Part shown: positions 5,061-11,695 of the stretch, piece after piece
Numbering within the stretch: position 1 is the stretch's first letter
Layout of the letters: each line of letters begins with the position of its first letter
Source of the DNA: Acidobacteriota bacterium
GTDB lineage: Bacteria > Acidobacteriota > Terriglobia > Terriglobales > Acidobacteriaceae
Direction of reading: 5' to 3'
Assembly: GCA_023441255.1 (NCBI GenBank)
Contig: JAEZPW010000107.1
Span: forward strand, 1-12,344
DNA length: 12,344 bases
The notes under the pieces: model-generated
Database searches by the model: none
Told to the model about the DNA's origin: nothing
The model's input: only the letters and a program-made list of their open reading frames with translations
Position numbers and translations under genes: made by a program

Positions 5061-6740
5061 CTATTTCGCCCGGTAGACGATCTGCCCGCCGATGATGGTG
5101 GCCATAGGTTTGCCCGTCAGCTGCCAGCCGTCGAAGGGCGTATTGCGCGATCTCGAGCGTGACTCAGCAGCGTGGTAGGTCCACTTCTTCTTGGGATCGA
5201 AGATAGTCACGTCGGCGATGGCGCCCTTGGCGAGAGTGCCGCGGAGTTTTAGCGGGGAAGCGGTCTCATGTGTGGACGGGGCTGTGCCCCGTCCTGGTCG
5301 GGGCGCAGACCCGTCCCGACACAAACCTAGAATGCGCGCCGGGCCGGTGGAGAACAACTCCACGATGCGCATGAGCGGGATGCTGTGCTTCACGTGCAGC
5401 TCGCTGATGGCGAGTCCGAGCGCGGTCTCGAGGCCGATGATGCCGAACGGAGCGCGGTCGAACTCCATTGCCTTCTCGTGCGCCGCGTGCGGTGCGTGGT
5501 CGGTGGCGATCGCGTCTACCGTTCCGTCGGCGATGCCGGCAAGGAGCGCGGCGCGATCTTCGCGCGAGCGCAGCGGCGGGTTCATCTTGAACCGAGTATC
5601 GTAGGCGGCGAGCGTGGCGGTTCGGTTCGCACCCTCCCCTGCGGGGAAGGGTGCGGCACCCGCGGTGGTGATGCCTTTCTTCGAGGCGGTTTTCTTCGAG
5701 GCGGCGACGCGCGAAGCGGACTTCGCGGCGGACTTGGATGCGGATTTCGCGGCCGGGCGTGAACTTCCCCACGTTAGCTGCGCGAACGTGGTGCACCCAT
5801 CCGGTCCTGAGTTCGCCGCTGTTGGGCGGCCGTCGGCGCCGAGCGAGGCCGCGGCTGCCATGCCGGTCTCGACGTCTTCGTCGATCAGCGTGAAATGGTG
5901 GGGCGTTACTTCGCAGGTGACGTGCAGGCCGCGAGTTTTGGCTTCGCGTACGGCCTGCAGCGAACGCCACGCCGAGAGGTGTGCGATGTGTAGATGACCG
6001 CCCGTGGATTCGGCGAGGCGAATATCTCGTTCCACGATTAATGCTTCGGCGTCGGCGGGCATGCCGCGCAGGCCCAGGCGGAAGGCCGTCGCTCCGGCAT
6101 TCATCTGCGCCTTCGCGGTCATGCGCGTGTCTTCGGCGTGCTGCACCACCGGAAAGCCAACCTGCGCGGCGAGTTTCAGCGCCTTGCGCATCACGGCTTC
6201 CTCGAGGATCGGGTGACCGTCGTCGGTAACCGCGACCGCTCCGGCCTGTTTGAGTTCGGCGTAGTCGGTGAGCTGATGTCCGTTGCTGCCCATGGTGGCG
6301 GCGGCAATGGGGAAGACTTGCACCACGGCCTGGCGCGCCGGAGCTTGCATCCACTCGGTCCACTCGGGGGAGTCGTTCACGGGAGTGGTGTTGGGCATGG
6401 CGCAGACGGCAGTGAAGCCGCCGGCGGCGGCAGCGGCCGTTCCCGACATGATGTTCTCTTTGTATGTCTGGCCGGGTTCGCGCAGATGAACGTGCAGGTC
6501 GATGAAGCCGGGCGCGGCGACCAGGCCGGCGGCGTCGAAGACTTCGGCGTCGGCGGCATCAATGGAGCCGGGCTCGCCGATCTCGGCGACTAATCCGTCA
6601 CGCAAAAGCAGGTCGCGAGGGGCGTCGAGGTTCTGCGCAGGGTCGATGACGCGCGCGCCGCGGATGAGGAGAGAAGCTGACCACGCATTTTCACGGATTC
6701 CAATGGATTGGGATTTATTGTTGTTGTTCTTCTTGGCCAT
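5061..6740 (-). CDS. pyrC: Dihydroorotase, class I, with three insertions
   Basis: PyrC reversibly cyclises N-carbamoyl-L-aspartate to L-dihydroorotate, step 3 of UMP synthesis, as a cytosolic zinc amidohydrolase. Seen motifs, numbered from MAKK at 6740: GFIDLHVHLREPG with zinc ligands His83 and His85; TDDGHP with Asp173/Asp174; QHAED with His201; HIAHLS with His254; KMNPPLRS; and ATDHAPH with catalytic Asp414. All key residues are present. The protein is 559 residues. About 22 at the N terminus, 86 in the middle (294-379) and 21 near the end (474-494) have no counterpart in the family as I know it; without them about 430 remain, the usual length. The start at 6740 has GGAGG 13 bases upstream; an in-frame ATG at 6764 is possible. 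It is last in pyrR-pyrB-pyrC, 215 bases after pyrB. Confidence 0.93.
   Translation of the reverse strand: MAKKNNNNKSQSIGIRENAWSASLLIRGARVIDPAQNLDAPRDLLLRDGLVAEIGEPGSIDAADAEVFDAAGLVAAPGFIDLHVHLREPGQTYKENIMSGTAAAAAGGFTAVCAMPNTTPVNDSPEWTEWMQAPARQAVVQVFPIAAATMGSNGHQLTDYAELKQAGAVAVTDDGHPILEEAVMRKALKLAAQVGFPVVQHAEDTRMTAKAQMNAGATAFRLGLRGMPADAEALIVERDIRLAESTGGHLHIAHLSAWRSLQAVREAKTRGLHVTCEVTPHHFTLIDEDVETGMAAAASLGADGRPTAANSGPDGCTTFAQLTWGSSRPAAKSASKSAAKSASRVAASKKTASKKGITTAGAAPFPAGEGANRTATLAAYDTRFKMNPPLRSREDRAALLAGIADGTVDAIATDHAPHAAHEKAMEFDRAPFGIIGLETALGLAISELHVKHSIPLMRIVELFSTGPARILGLCRDGSAPRPGRGTAPSTHETASPLKLRGTLAKGAIADVTIFDPKKKWTYHAAESRSRSRNTPFDGWQLTGKPMATIIGGQIVYRAK
5269..5325. repeat. Palindromic element inside pyrC
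   Basis: Read on the plus strand, tgtgtg opens and gacacaaa closes the element. Inside are two hairpins: gacgggg-ctgtg-ccccgtc (5275-5293, perfect 7-bp stem) and gtcggg...cccgac (5297-5320). The architecture, two GC hairpins between tgtgt and acaca ends, parallels the long element at 337-441. It is translated in frame, giving roughly RDGSAPRPGRGTAPSTHE between the conserved GPARILGL and LKLRGTLAKGA of dihydroorotase. Confidence 0.65.
5628..5655. repeat. Inverted repeat inside the pyrC central insertion
   Basis: cgcaccctcccc and ggggaagggtgcg are reverse complements apart from one bulged base, around a tgc loop. The sequence resembles the ccctccccgcggggaaggg palindromes common in intergenic DNA of GC-rich bacteria. 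Here it encodes APFPAGEGANRT in frame, at the C-terminal side of the extra 86-residue segment. Confidence 0.55.
6681..6700 (-). repeat. aatccgtg repeat copy in the pyrC N-terminus
   Basis: On the minus strand, gaatccgtgaaaatgcgtgg matches gaatccgtgtaaatccgtgg at 6871-6890 (plus) in 18 of 20 positions. The copy here is translated as part of the extra N-terminal residues (GIRENAWS) just before the conserved SLLIRGARVIDP. The two copies are in opposite orientation 170 bases apart. Confidence 0.6.
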
Positions 6741-6764
6741 GGTGATCCGTTTGCCTCCGCTCAT

Positions 6765-6955
6765 CCTTACTGCCGTCCCTGCGAAACTCTGAAATTTTCC
6801 TGTACGTTATCCGGGCACTGACGTGCCCGGCTATCCACTTCCGCCCTACGGGCTGTTCCCGCCGCCGTGCGAATCCGTGTAAATCCGTGGCTACGCCTTT
6901 CCCAGTGCCCGCGCGAGAATTCTCATCCGCGTGGGCACACCCGTGTAATCCGTGG
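6765..6955. repeat. pyrB-pyrC spacer with hairpins and a pyrB-tail duplicate
   Basis: Hairpins ccgggca-ctgacg-tgcccgg (6811-6830) and gccc-tac-gggc (6843-6853) come first. Then 6882-6946 repeats 6947-7011 with a 65-base offset: both begin aatccgtggctacg and continue through gcccgcgcgagaat and gcgtgggcac. Read on the minus strand, the extra copy encodes GVPTRMRILARALGKA and a stop, against GVPTRMAILARALGTA in PyrB itself. It is a decayed tandem duplicate of the pyrB 3' end. Confidence 0.8.
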
Positions 6956-7864
6956 CTACGCTGTGCCCAGCGCCCGCGCGAGAATCGCCATGCGCGTGGG
7001 CACGCCGCTGTGTACCTGGTCGAGGATGACCGAGCACGGGTGATCGGCCACTTCCGATGTCAACTCCAGGCCGCGAATGATCGGGCCCGGGTGCATGATG
7101 ATGGTGTCGCGCTTGAGCAGGGCCAGGCGTTCGCGTGTCATCTGGAAGCGATCGATGTAGTCCTGAACACGCAGTTCCATACCTTCGAGGCGCTCTTTCT
7201 GAATGCGCAGCAGCATAACGGCGTCAGCGTCGCGAATGCCGTCTTCGAGGTCGTGCGTCACCCGGATCGTCGCGCCGGGTACGAGTTGCGAACTGATTGG
7301 CGGCGCCAGTTCGGGCGGCCCGCAAAACGTGACGTGCGCGCCCATCTTGGTCAGCAGGTGCGCATTGGAGCGTGCCACGCGCGAGTGAAAAACGTCACCC
7401 ACGATGGTCAGGCGGAGGCCATCAAGTTTCTTCTTGTACTGCAGCAGCGTGTGCGCATCGAGCAGACCCTGAGACGGGTGCTCGTGCATTCCGTCGCCGG
7501 CGTTGACGACCGGTATGTCGATGTTCCGCGAGAGCACGTGCGGCGCGCCTGAGGAGGGGTGTCGCATGACGATGGCGTCGGCATTGAGGGCCCGCAGCGT
7601 GTAACCGGTGTCGAGCAGCGACTCGCCCTTTTCAATGCTGGAAGCAGCGGCCGTGATGAGGACCGTCGTCGCGCCGAGCGCCTTGGCCGCCACCTCGAAC
7701 GAGATGCGCGTGCGCGTGGATGCCTCGTAGAACAGCAGCACGACACGCTTGCCGCGCAGCAGCGGACGAGGCCGCTGAGGGTTCATGCGACCGGCAAGGT
7801 CAAGATAGCTTTTGATCTCCTTCGGCGAGAGGCTGGCGATGTCTAGCAGGCTGCCTGGATTCAC
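6956..7864 (-). CDS. pyrB: Aspartate carbamoyltransferase catalytic subunit
   Basis: PyrB condenses carbamoyl phosphate with L-aspartate to carbamoyl-aspartate, the committed step of pyrimidine synthesis, in a cytosolic trimer. Visible motifs: FYEASTRTRISFE (STRTR at 49-53, carbamoyl-phosphate binding); SIEKGES (76-82) with the lysine that reaches into the neighbouring subunit's site; RHP at 101-103; HEHPSQGLLD (127-136); VGDVFHSRVARSN (155-167); and MHPGPIIRGLEL (257-268). At 302 residues it has the usual length of a catalytic chain without a fused regulatory domain; no pyrI is present. The start is a GTG at 7864 with AAGGA 10 bases upstream. It lies between pyrR and pyrC on the same strand, and its last residues are duplicated downstream. 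Confidence 0.96.
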   Translation of the reverse strand: MNPGSLLDIASLSPKEIKSYLDLAGRMNPQRPRPLLRGKRVVLLFYEASTRTRISFEVAAKALGATTVLITAAASSIEKGESLLDTGYTLRALNADAIVMRHPSSGAPHVLSRNIDIPVVNAGDGMHEHPSQGLLDAHTLLQYKKKLDGLRLTIVGDVFHSRVARSNAHLLTKMGAHVTFCGPPELAPPISSQLVPGATIRVTHDLEDGIRDADAVMLLRIQKERLEGMELRVQDYIDRFQMTRERLALLKRDTIIMHPGPIIRGLELTSEVADHPCSVILDQVHSGVPTRMAILARALGTA

Positions 7865-7870
7865 GTGCGT

Positions 7871-8098
7871 TAGGTCCTTAGTCGTTGGTCGTTAGTCGTT
7901 GGTCCTTGACGACCGCTAGTTCCCCGTTTCATGCAAGCCGAGTGGAGTATTAGCTGTTAGCTCTTAGCCGTTAGCTGTCAGTAGAGGCTATTAGCTGTTG
8001 GCTCTTAGCCGTTAGCTGTTGGCAAAAGCAGTGGACTCCATCCTTTGCGATCGCCAGAATTCGGCAGACTAACAACCAACGACCAAGGACTAACGACG
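7871..8098. repeat. Short-period repeats between pyrR and pyrB
   Basis: Two types are nested. A 41-base direct repeat (7948-7988 and 7989-8029) reads tattagctgttrgctctta then gccgttagctg, with one mismatch in the first 31 bases. Outside it, an array of 7-base units (gtcgttg, gtcgtta, gtccttg) at 7871-7908 is matched by reverse-complement units at 8068-8097, so the transcript could form a long imperfect stem around the direct repeat. Neither strand shows an obvious terminator or a PyrR-type binding loop. This 237-base gap contains no gene. Confidence 0.7.
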
Positions 8099-8101
8099 CT
8101 C

Positions 8102-8671
8102 TTACTCCCGCTCGACAAGCAGAACTTTTTCCGTGTTGTCTGATTCCTGCAGCTTGACTTCGATGATCTCGCGCGCGGTGGTCTGCACGTGGCGGCCGAC
8201 GAACGCGGCTTCAATGGGAAGCTCGCGGCGACCGCGGTCGATGAGCGACAGCAACTGCACGCGGCGCGGACGACCGTGCTCGAAGAGCGCGTCCATGGCG
8301 GCGCGCGTGGTGCGGCCGGTGTAGAGGACGTCGTCTACCAGGATGACGTTCATGTCACTGATGTTCACGCCGATGTCCTGCTTGTGCACGACGGGCTTCA
8401 CATCCACGGTTGTAAGGTCGTCGCGGTAGAGCGTGATATCGAGCGTGCCGACCGGAACGGGCTTGTTCTCGATGCGTTCGATGATGCGCGCCAGGCGCTG
8501 CGCGAGCGGCACACCACGGCGCTTGATCCCGACCAGCACAAGGTTTTCAGTGCCGTTGTTCTTTTCGATGACCTGGTGCGCCAGGCGGACCAGCGTACGC
8601 TCGATCTCGGATGCGGACATCAACTGCGCTTTCAGGCGCATGTTGGGCTTGGTGGTTGCCTCTGTCGTCAT
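8102..8671 (-). CDS. pyrR: PyrR: pyr regulator / uracil phosphoribosyltransferase
   Basis: PyrR is a type I phosphoribosyltransferase. In Bacillus it binds pyr mRNA when UMP is high and lowers operon expression, and it can convert uracil plus PRPP to UMP. The PRPP loop is MNVILVDDVLYTGRTTRAAM (residues 107-126 from MTTEA). Also present are LVGIKRRGVPLAQRLA near the front, TLDITLYRDDL, and the closing LLSLIDRGRRELPI with FVGRHVQTTAREIIEV, all typical of PyrR and not of Upp. The protein is 189 residues from the ATG at 8671; an ATG at 8683 adds four, and one at 8641 would remove ten. None has a strong Shine-Dalgarno. It is first in pyrR-pyrB-pyrC, 63-75 bases after the hydrolase. Whether regulation is by attenuation here is inference. 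Confidence 0.94.
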   Translation of the reverse strand: MTTEATTKPNMRLKAQLMSASEIERTLVRLAHQVIEKNNGTENLVLVGIKRRGVPLAQRLARIIERIENKPVPVGTLDITLYRDDLTTVDVKPVVHKQDIGVNISDMNVILVDDVLYTGRTTRAAMDALFEHGRPRRVQLLSLIDRGRRELPIEAAFVGRHVQTTAREIIEVKLQESDNTEKVLLVERE

Positions 8672-8746
8672 GCCAGAAATCATACATAAGGCGGGTGCGT
8701 AGCGGCTAGGGGCAAGAACGTGGTCCGGCCGTCGCGCCTCGGGAAG

Positions 8747-9433
8747 CTAAGGGTGGGATGCCGTTCCAGCGCTGTCGGGCCGCAGCTCTCGAAGGACCCA
8801 TTCCTCTACCGTTTCGAACACCTCGTCCGCGCGTTCGTCCAGGCCGTGGCGCGTCCCTTCCAGCAGCTTCAGCAGCTTCGGTTGACCGGCACGGTCGTAG
8901 GCATCAATCGAGCAGACCGGCGGTAGCACCTCGTCGTCGTAGCCGTGTATCAGCAGGATCGACCGCGGCGCCAGGTCCTCTACACCCTCGGTCCCAAAAC
9001 CCTGTGTCGCGAGCGTCACTACGGTCCTGACCTCTGGAACCCGCAGCGCCGTCTGGATCACTACGGCGCCCCCGAACGAATGGCCCACCAACGCCAGATG
9101 TTTCATTCCGCGCGAACGAAGGAACTCAACGCCAAGCATTACGTCCATCATGGACTCGTCCAGGTCCACGGCATCGCGGTATCGCACGCGCAGGCTGCTG
9201 ACGCCCGCCGGTTTTAACGCGTGCGCCAACCTGGGATAAAGATCGGTGGCCGGCGAATCGAAGTCGCCGCCGACCCCGCCCACCATGATCGCCGCGCCCG
9301 GTCCCGCAGCCTCGTAGTGGCGCACCAGGATGGTGTGGCCGCTGCTCGTCAACTGGTATTCACGGTAGGAATTGCTGCTTGCTGTCAGATCGACCGACGA
9401 AAGTGCTGGACGTAAAGGAGGCACTCTGCGCAT
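8747..9433 (-). CDS. Alpha/beta hydrolase
   Basis: A 228-residue cytosolic serine hydrolase of the alpha/beta-hydrolase fold, close to the dienelactone-hydrolase-like / small esterase group; the substrate is unknown. The nucleophile elbow is LVGHSFGGA with Ser119. The acid is Asp166 or Asp167 in LLIHGYDDEVLPP, and the histidine is His196 in LEGTRHGLDE. An oxyanion-type glycine strip, VGGVGGDF, occurs at 51-58. There is no signal peptide. The ATG at 9433 has AGAGG at 8 bases; a GTG two codons upstream is too close to that site. The last codons and TAG stop fall in a ccacccttagcttc motif also found, inverted, near 11710. It is followed at 63-75 bases by pyrR, so it may be cotranscribed, although no pyrimidine role is evident. 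Confidence 0.88.
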   Translation of the reverse strand: MRRVPPLRPALSSVDLTASSNSYREYQLTSSGHTILVRHYEAAGPGAAIMVGGVGGDFDSPATDLYPRLAHALKPAGVSSLRVRYRDAVDLDESMMDVMLGVEFLRSRGMKHLALVGHSFGGAVVIQTALRVPEVRTVVTLATQGFGTEGVEDLAPRSILLIHGYDDEVLPPVCSIDAYDRAGQPKLLKLLEGTRHGLDERADEVFETVEEWVLRELRPDSAGTASHP

Positions 9434-9918
9434 GTACACGACCTCTTTTGGCGCAGCGCGGTGCTCATGAACGTGGATTTTAGATTCGTCGGCGCAGAAT
9501 CGCGGATGACCCTCTCAAGAAAAAGTGGTGGGCGCAATGTTCAAACTTTTGTCACTACGATATCGGAAGAAGGGATCGCCTCACGATGTAATGACGCGCA
9601 AGGCACTTGTGTAGCCGACCCGGCATAACGCTAAGGTGGATGGCAACCCTATGTCACCGGGCAGAGCACGCCGGGTCATAGACCCGGCGCTACACAAGCG
9701 CGCTGCGCTGTGAGTGACAAGACTCCTATGTCCCCGCAGCATTCGTGATGTGGGTAGGGGTTCCTCGCTGCGCTCGGAATGACAAAGGCTTCTATAGACA
9801 AAGACTTCTATAGGCTTGCCTTTGCGCGTTGACTGACAAGGACTCCCATGGGCTCGTCTATGTTCCGCATGTGTGCGTTTTTTTAGGTCTATGTTCCGTG
9901 AATTTATGTTCCGCAGGT
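9434..9918. other. Gene-free region with several repeat families
   Basis: No coding sequence is supported in these 485 bases. 9434-9600 is unremarkable and presumably holds the hydrolase promoter. It is followed by the long palindromic element (9606-9698), a cattccgagc repeat arm (9747-9784, equivalent to 3005-3042), and a run of short direct repeats extending into the end of the BON gene. Confidence 0.7.
9606..9698. repeat. Composite palindromic element, copy B
   Basis: This 93-base copy is bounded by cttgtgt and acacaag. Relative to 337-441 it lacks the left arm of the first hairpin: gccgacccggc replaces gccgggtc-tcc-gacccggc, a small internal loss. The second hairpin, cgccgggtc-ata-gacccggcg, is intact. 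Bases 9625-9698 align ungapped to 367-440 at about 64 of 74 positions. The substitution a to t in the loop and changes in the spacer show the copies have diverged, while both ends are preserved. Confidence 0.75.
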
Positions 9919-9934
9919 TTATGTCCCGTAGGCT
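9714..9934. repeat. Array of short degenerate direct repeats
   Basis: tgacaagactcctatg (9715) recurs as tgacaaggactcccatg (9834). A 16-base unit acaaaggcttctatag (9782-9797) is repeated at 9798-9813 with one change. A 15-base unit tatgttccg-y-aggtt runs in tandem at 9890-9904, 9905-9919 and 9920-9934, with a fourth tatgttccgc at 9859. The last units reach past the stop codon of the BON gene at 9919. Confidence 0.65.
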
Positions 9935-10413
9935 TGTCGCGAACCGCCATGAAGTCCGGCAATGTTCTCACTGCTGTCGTGCTCGTGCACGCCACTCAGG
10001 TCGGAACGTTTTACGCCGCGGGTCTTGTGTAGGCGGTCTTCGATCTTCTTGCGCTCGCCGTGCAGGACGGGGCCTCGCACGACGACGCAACCCTCGACTG
10101 CTACTATCTCCAGGGCGGCGGGATGCGACACGACATGGCCCAGTTGCGCGCGTGCGCGTTCCGCCAGCATGTCATCGTCGACGTGTTCGCCACGGTGCCG
10201 CAATTCATACTGCTGCCCCCGTGCTCGCTGTATCAGGTCCCGGCTGCGGCGGTTCGCCTCATCAAGCGTGTCCTTGCCAAACGAGTACAGCCGGTCGCGT
10301 ACGATCGAGCGCCGATGGGCTCCGCCGCGCGGGTCCAGCAGGTACATGAGGCCGGCACCCACGCCCGCGCCCAGCAACAACACCCCGGTGTCTTTCAGGC
10401 CAGATGAACGCAT
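9919..10413 (-). CDS. BON-domain membrane-anchored protein
   Basis: A 164-residue protein with one N-terminal membrane helix (about residues 9-26, VLLLGAGVGAGLMYLLDP). A basic GAHRRSIVRDR stretch follows, placing the remainder on the positive-inside (cytoplasmic) side. Next comes a helical charged linker, and a BON-like domain at about 78-145 (DDDMLAERARAQLGHVV, then ALEIVAVEGCVVVRGPVLHG). BON domains are linked to membrane or phospholipid binding; the specific role here is unknown. The ATG at 10413 has an excellent GGAGG with a 7-base spacer, so the longer open frame from 10566 is rejected. The final residues (GLHGGSRQAYGT) run into the tandem-repeat region, so the very C terminus may be altered by repeats. 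It is divergent from the lipoprotein gene. Confidence 0.85.
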   Translation of the reverse strand: MRSSGLKDTGVLLLGAGVGAGLMYLLDPRGGAHRRSIVRDRLYSFGKDTLDEANRRSRDLIQRARGQQYELRHRGEHVDDDMLAERARAQLGHVVSHPAALEIVAVEGCVVVRGPVLHGERKKIEDRLHKTRGVKRSDLSGVHEHDSSENIAGLHGGSRQAYGT

Positions 10414-10459
10414 CAGTGGTCCTCCTTTTTTCCTCTGATGCTTGTAGGATGCGACCCCA

Positions 10460-10504
10460 AAATTGCACGCCACACAATCGCAAGTTACGGGAACGGTGCA
10501 ATTT
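10460..10504. promoter_or_regulatory. Inverted repeat in the divergent BON / lipoprotein spacer
   Basis: aaattgcac (10460-10468) and gtgcaattt (10496-10504) are perfect 9-base reverse complements 27 bases apart. They lie in the 187-base spacer that must carry promoters for both genes. It could be a two-site operator or a stem. A direct repeat acacaatcgc occurs near 10472 and 10553. I could not identify convincing -35/-10 boxes for either gene. Confidence 0.35.
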
Positions 10505-10600
10505 CGTGTCTGTTGTTGGTGCAAAGGGACGACGGAGACGTCGAGGCCGCAACACACAATCGCCAACCGGCCATGCTTTTGTTACTCTGAATTGCTCTTG

Positions 10601-11686
10601 ATGAGATTCAGACTGCAACTGCTGGGGATAATTTTGGTGCTGGCGTTCGCCGCCGGATGCGGCGCGCCCGGCTCGCCGTTACCGCCTTCGCTCGAACTGC
10701 CGCGCACCGTGACGGATCTTGCGGCGACCCGCAAGGGCAACAAGGTCACCCTCACCTGGACTGCCCCCACGCAAACCACCGACGGCCAGAATATTCGCAG
10801 CAGCAAACTCGGTCCCGCGCAGGTCTGCCGCGCCGTCGCGCGCTACCCCATGCCTTATTGCATGCAGCTTGCGGGCGAGGTCGGAACCGAAAAGATCCCC
10901 GTCACCAAGCCTGGCGAGAAGTCTGCTCAGATCACGTTCACCGACAGCCTGACCGACGCCGTCGAGCGCGAGCACCCTACCGAGTTCGCCACCTACGCGG
11001 TTTCCATGCTGAACTGGCGCGGACGCACCGCGGGCCTGTCGAATCAGGTACGCGTCCCGCTGGCCCCGGTGATCGCCCCGCCTCAGTCTCTCGAAGCGAA
11101 GGTCACGGCGGACGGCATCTCGATCTCCTGGACAGCGACGCAGACCGGTCCCGAGCAGCAGCACGTATATCGCATATACCGGCGGGCGGAAGGAACGGCG
11201 GCGGCAAATCTGGTGGGCGAAGTTCCGGTGCAGACCGACCCGCATGCCGTCTTCACCGACCACTCTTTCGAGTGGGAAAAGACCTACGAGTACCACGTCA
11301 CGCCGGTCACGGTCGTAATGCAGAACGGTCAGAAGATCGCCGAGGTTGAAGGCGACAACTCGCCCGAGGTCAAGGTCTTTGCGCGCGACGTCTTCCCGCC
11401 TGCCGAGCCCACGGGATTGCAGGCTGTTTTCAGCGGCGTCGGCCAGCAGCCGTTTGTCGATCTCACCTGGGCGCCGAACACAGACGCCGACCTCGCTGGA
11501 TACAACGTCTATCGCCACCAGCAGGGTCAGCCGCCGGTCAAAATCAATACGGAATTGGTGAAGACGCCTTCGTTCCGCGACTCCAGCGTCGAACGGGGTA
11601 CGACCTATTACTACGCTGTCACTGCGGTCGACCTGCGCGGGAACGAAAGCGCGAAGTCCCAAGAGACGTCGGAACAGGTGCCGTAA
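10601..11686 (+). CDS. Lipoprotein with fibronectin type III domains
   Basis: A 361-residue predicted lipoprotein. Residues 1-20 (MRFRLQLLGIILVLAFAAGC) are a type II signal peptide with a FAAGC lipobox, so Cys20 would be lipidated and the mature protein held at the membrane on the periplasmic side. Then come three FN3-like beta domains: about 32-153 (VTLTWTAPTQT, TYAVSMLNWRG), 158-260 (ISISWTATQTG, VYRIYRRAEG, YEYHVTPV) and 267-360 (FVDLTWAPNTDADLAGYNVY, TTYYYAVTAVDLRGNES). The third is the most canonical. Such proteins usually mediate binding at the cell surface; the partner is unknown. I chose the ATG at 10601 because it starts the signal peptide, although no Shine-Dalgarno is clear; the open frame extends upstream without protein-like content. 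Confidence 0.88.
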   Translation: MRFRLQLLGIILVLAFAAGCGAPGSPLPPSLELPRTVTDLAATRKGNKVTLTWTAPTQTTDGQNIRSSKLGPAQVCRAVARYPMPYCMQLAGEVGTEKIPVTKPGEKSAQITFTDSLTDAVEREHPTEFATYAVSMLNWRGRTAGLSNQVRVPLAPVIAPPQSLEAKVTADGISISWTATQTGPEQQHVYRIYRRAEGTAAANLVGEVPVQTDPHAVFTDHSFEWEKTYEYHVTPVTVVMQNGQKIAEVEGDNSPEVKVFARDVFPPAEPTGLQAVFSGVGQQPFVDLTWAPNTDADLAGYNVYRHQQGQPPVKINTELVKTPSFRDSSVERGTTYYYAVTAVDLRGNESAKSQETSEQVP

Positions 11687-11695
11687 ACGTAGCTG

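Noticed and set aside
5266..6363. A 365-residue minus-strand open frame overlapping pyrC
   Set aside because: It is another frame of pyrC, highly Arg-rich with no family resemblance. Long open shadow frames are expected in GC-rich genes.
7871..8098. Repeats that could be taken for a CRISPR array
   Set aside because: The units are 7 and 41 bases, adjacent and without unique spacers of constant length, and no cas genes are present.
7865..8101. PyrR attenuator site
   Set aside because: I searched the minus strand of both the pyrR leader and the pyrR-pyrB gap for the conserved PyrR binding loop and a terminator with a U-run, and saw neither.
10414..10566. Longer N-terminus for the BON protein from 10566
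   Set aside because: The ATG at 10413 has GGAGG at ideal spacing and opens directly with the membrane anchor; the upstream codons are Cys-rich and unlike the family.
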